Source: Atribacteria bacterium SCGC AAA255-G05
Lineage (GTDB): Bacteria > Atribacterota > Phoenicimicrobiia > Phoenicimicrobiales > Phoenicimicrobiaceae
Length of the DNA stretch: 17,500 bases
Assembly (NCBI GenBank): GCA_000405605.1
Contig: ASPA01000029.1
Coordinates: 1 to 17,500 of the forward strand
Reading direction: 5' to 3'
Shown: in pieces, positions 13,897 through 17,500 of the stretch
Numbering within the stretch: position 1 is the first letter of the stretch
Layout: each line of letters begins with the position of its first letter
Translations under genes and position numbers: made by a program
Notes under the pieces: generated by a model
Database searches by the model: none
The model's input: the letters and a program-made list of their open reading frames with translations, nothing else
Told to the model about the DNA's origin: nothing

Positions 13897-14350
13897 AATT
13901 AATTCTCCAATAAATTAATTCTCCAATTTACCAATTCACCGATTGACCGATTGACCAATTGACTAGTCGTTAGTGAATAATGAATAGTCGTTAGTATAGA
14001 ATTAGCGTATAGCGGGTAGCGTTTAGCGTATAGTTTTAAATCAACAAATGATTATGCGAATTAAACGAAAAATGTAAAACGAAAAACTAAAAACCATAAT
14101 TAAAAACTTAATATTTTTTATTTAATTTATCGTACAAGGGGGTAGATTTCTCTACATTAGGTTATCTTAATAGCTTTCTTGTGGGTACGATGCATCTTGC
14201 CCCTACATATTATTATACATTACTATTTTCTTTGCGAGATACGATACACTAACAAATAACTTAATCGGTCAATTGGTGAATTGGCTAATCGGTTAATTAC
14301 TTGCAAACTTGCAACTTTCTCTGCTTACACTATCCGCTATACGCTATTTT
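13897..14350. repeat. Repeat mosaic between 5S rRNA and nadE
   Basis: This gap of almost 490 bases has no gene. It contains TAAATTAATTCTCCAA twice (13897-13926), CGATTGAC/CAATTGAC words (13939-13962), a third copy of the 27-base unit with one mismatch (13966-13992), AGCGTATAG words (about 14003-14034), AACGAAAAA words (about 14064-14090), a palindromic element (14131-14206), AATCGGTCAATTGGTGAATT words (14262-14300), ACTTGCAAACTTGCAACT (14300-14317) and ATCCGCTATACGCTATTT (14333-14350). Confidence 0.8.
14131..14206. repeat. Palindrome-rich element with GGGGCAAGATGCAT-type end
   Basis: It starts CGTACAAGGGGGTAGA with a GTAGA-TTTC-TCTAC hairpin (14142-14155). It ends with an imperfect palindrome centred on ATGCAT (about 14183-14202) followed by CCTAC. 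The GTAGGGGC...GCATCGTACCC style resembles small dispersed palindromic elements of many bacterial genomes. Clear terminal inverted repeats are not seen. Confidence 0.45.
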
Positions 14351-14384
14351 TAAAATTATCCAATAAAATCCAGAAAATAAAAAA

Positions 14385-14499
<115 letters not shown>

Positions 14500-14527
14500 A
14501 AATTATAGAGATGTATAAGGTATATAA

Positions 14528-17500
<2,973 letters not shown>

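Noticed and set aside
3515..14350. CRISPR array
   Set aside because: Repeat words are 7-8 bases, drifting and without constant spacers; no cas genes.

Overview
This is AT-rich bacterial chromosomal DNA from a lineage I cannot name with certainty. It carries Firmicutes-style T-box leaders in front of leuS and thrS, an EF-G-2 type translation factor, a toast_rack-type secreted protein and intergenic spaces packed with degenerate 7-8-base repeat words. That combination fits a deep-branching low-GC group such as Atribacterota (OP9/JS1) or a relative. The placement is inference; the 23S gene here would settle it.

Layout. Plus strand, 1-9.4 kb: an EF-G-2 gene; a 23-residue single-span membrane miniprotein with its own promoter, ideal Shine-Dalgarno and terminator; a membrane-anchored toast_rack/DUF2154 protein; a promoter and leucine T-box leader with a tRNA-Ala gene embedded between its Stem I and its antiterminator; leuS; ssb; a six-tRNA cluster (Val, Asp, Phe, Gly, Cys, Val); a threonine T-box; and thrS. 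Minus strand, 17.5-9.9 kb: 23S rRNA (5' end off the window) and 5S rRNA, then nadE, yebC-ruvC (4-base overlap), ruvA and ruvB.

The two gene sets converge at 9.4-10.2 kb, where the sequence is broken. thrS stops after its editing domain and runs into the 3' end of a mutS2 gene. That faces the 3' end of a class A penicillin-binding protein gene, which runs into ruvB, itself cut after the AAA+ core. Four truncated genes meet at two junctions about 860 bases apart. This is either a real rearrangement or, more simply, a chimeric assembly or amplification product.

Functionally the window is translation (EF-G-2, LeuRS, ThrRS, tRNAs, rRNA) plus replication and repair (SSB, RuvABC, MutS2 remnant). 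Both synthetase genes are under tRNA-sensing attenuation and both are physically tied to tRNA genes. Most longer intergenic gaps are mosaics of unrelated short repeat families, including one 27-base unit found exactly in opposite orientations 4 kb apart and again, with one mismatch, 10 kb away.
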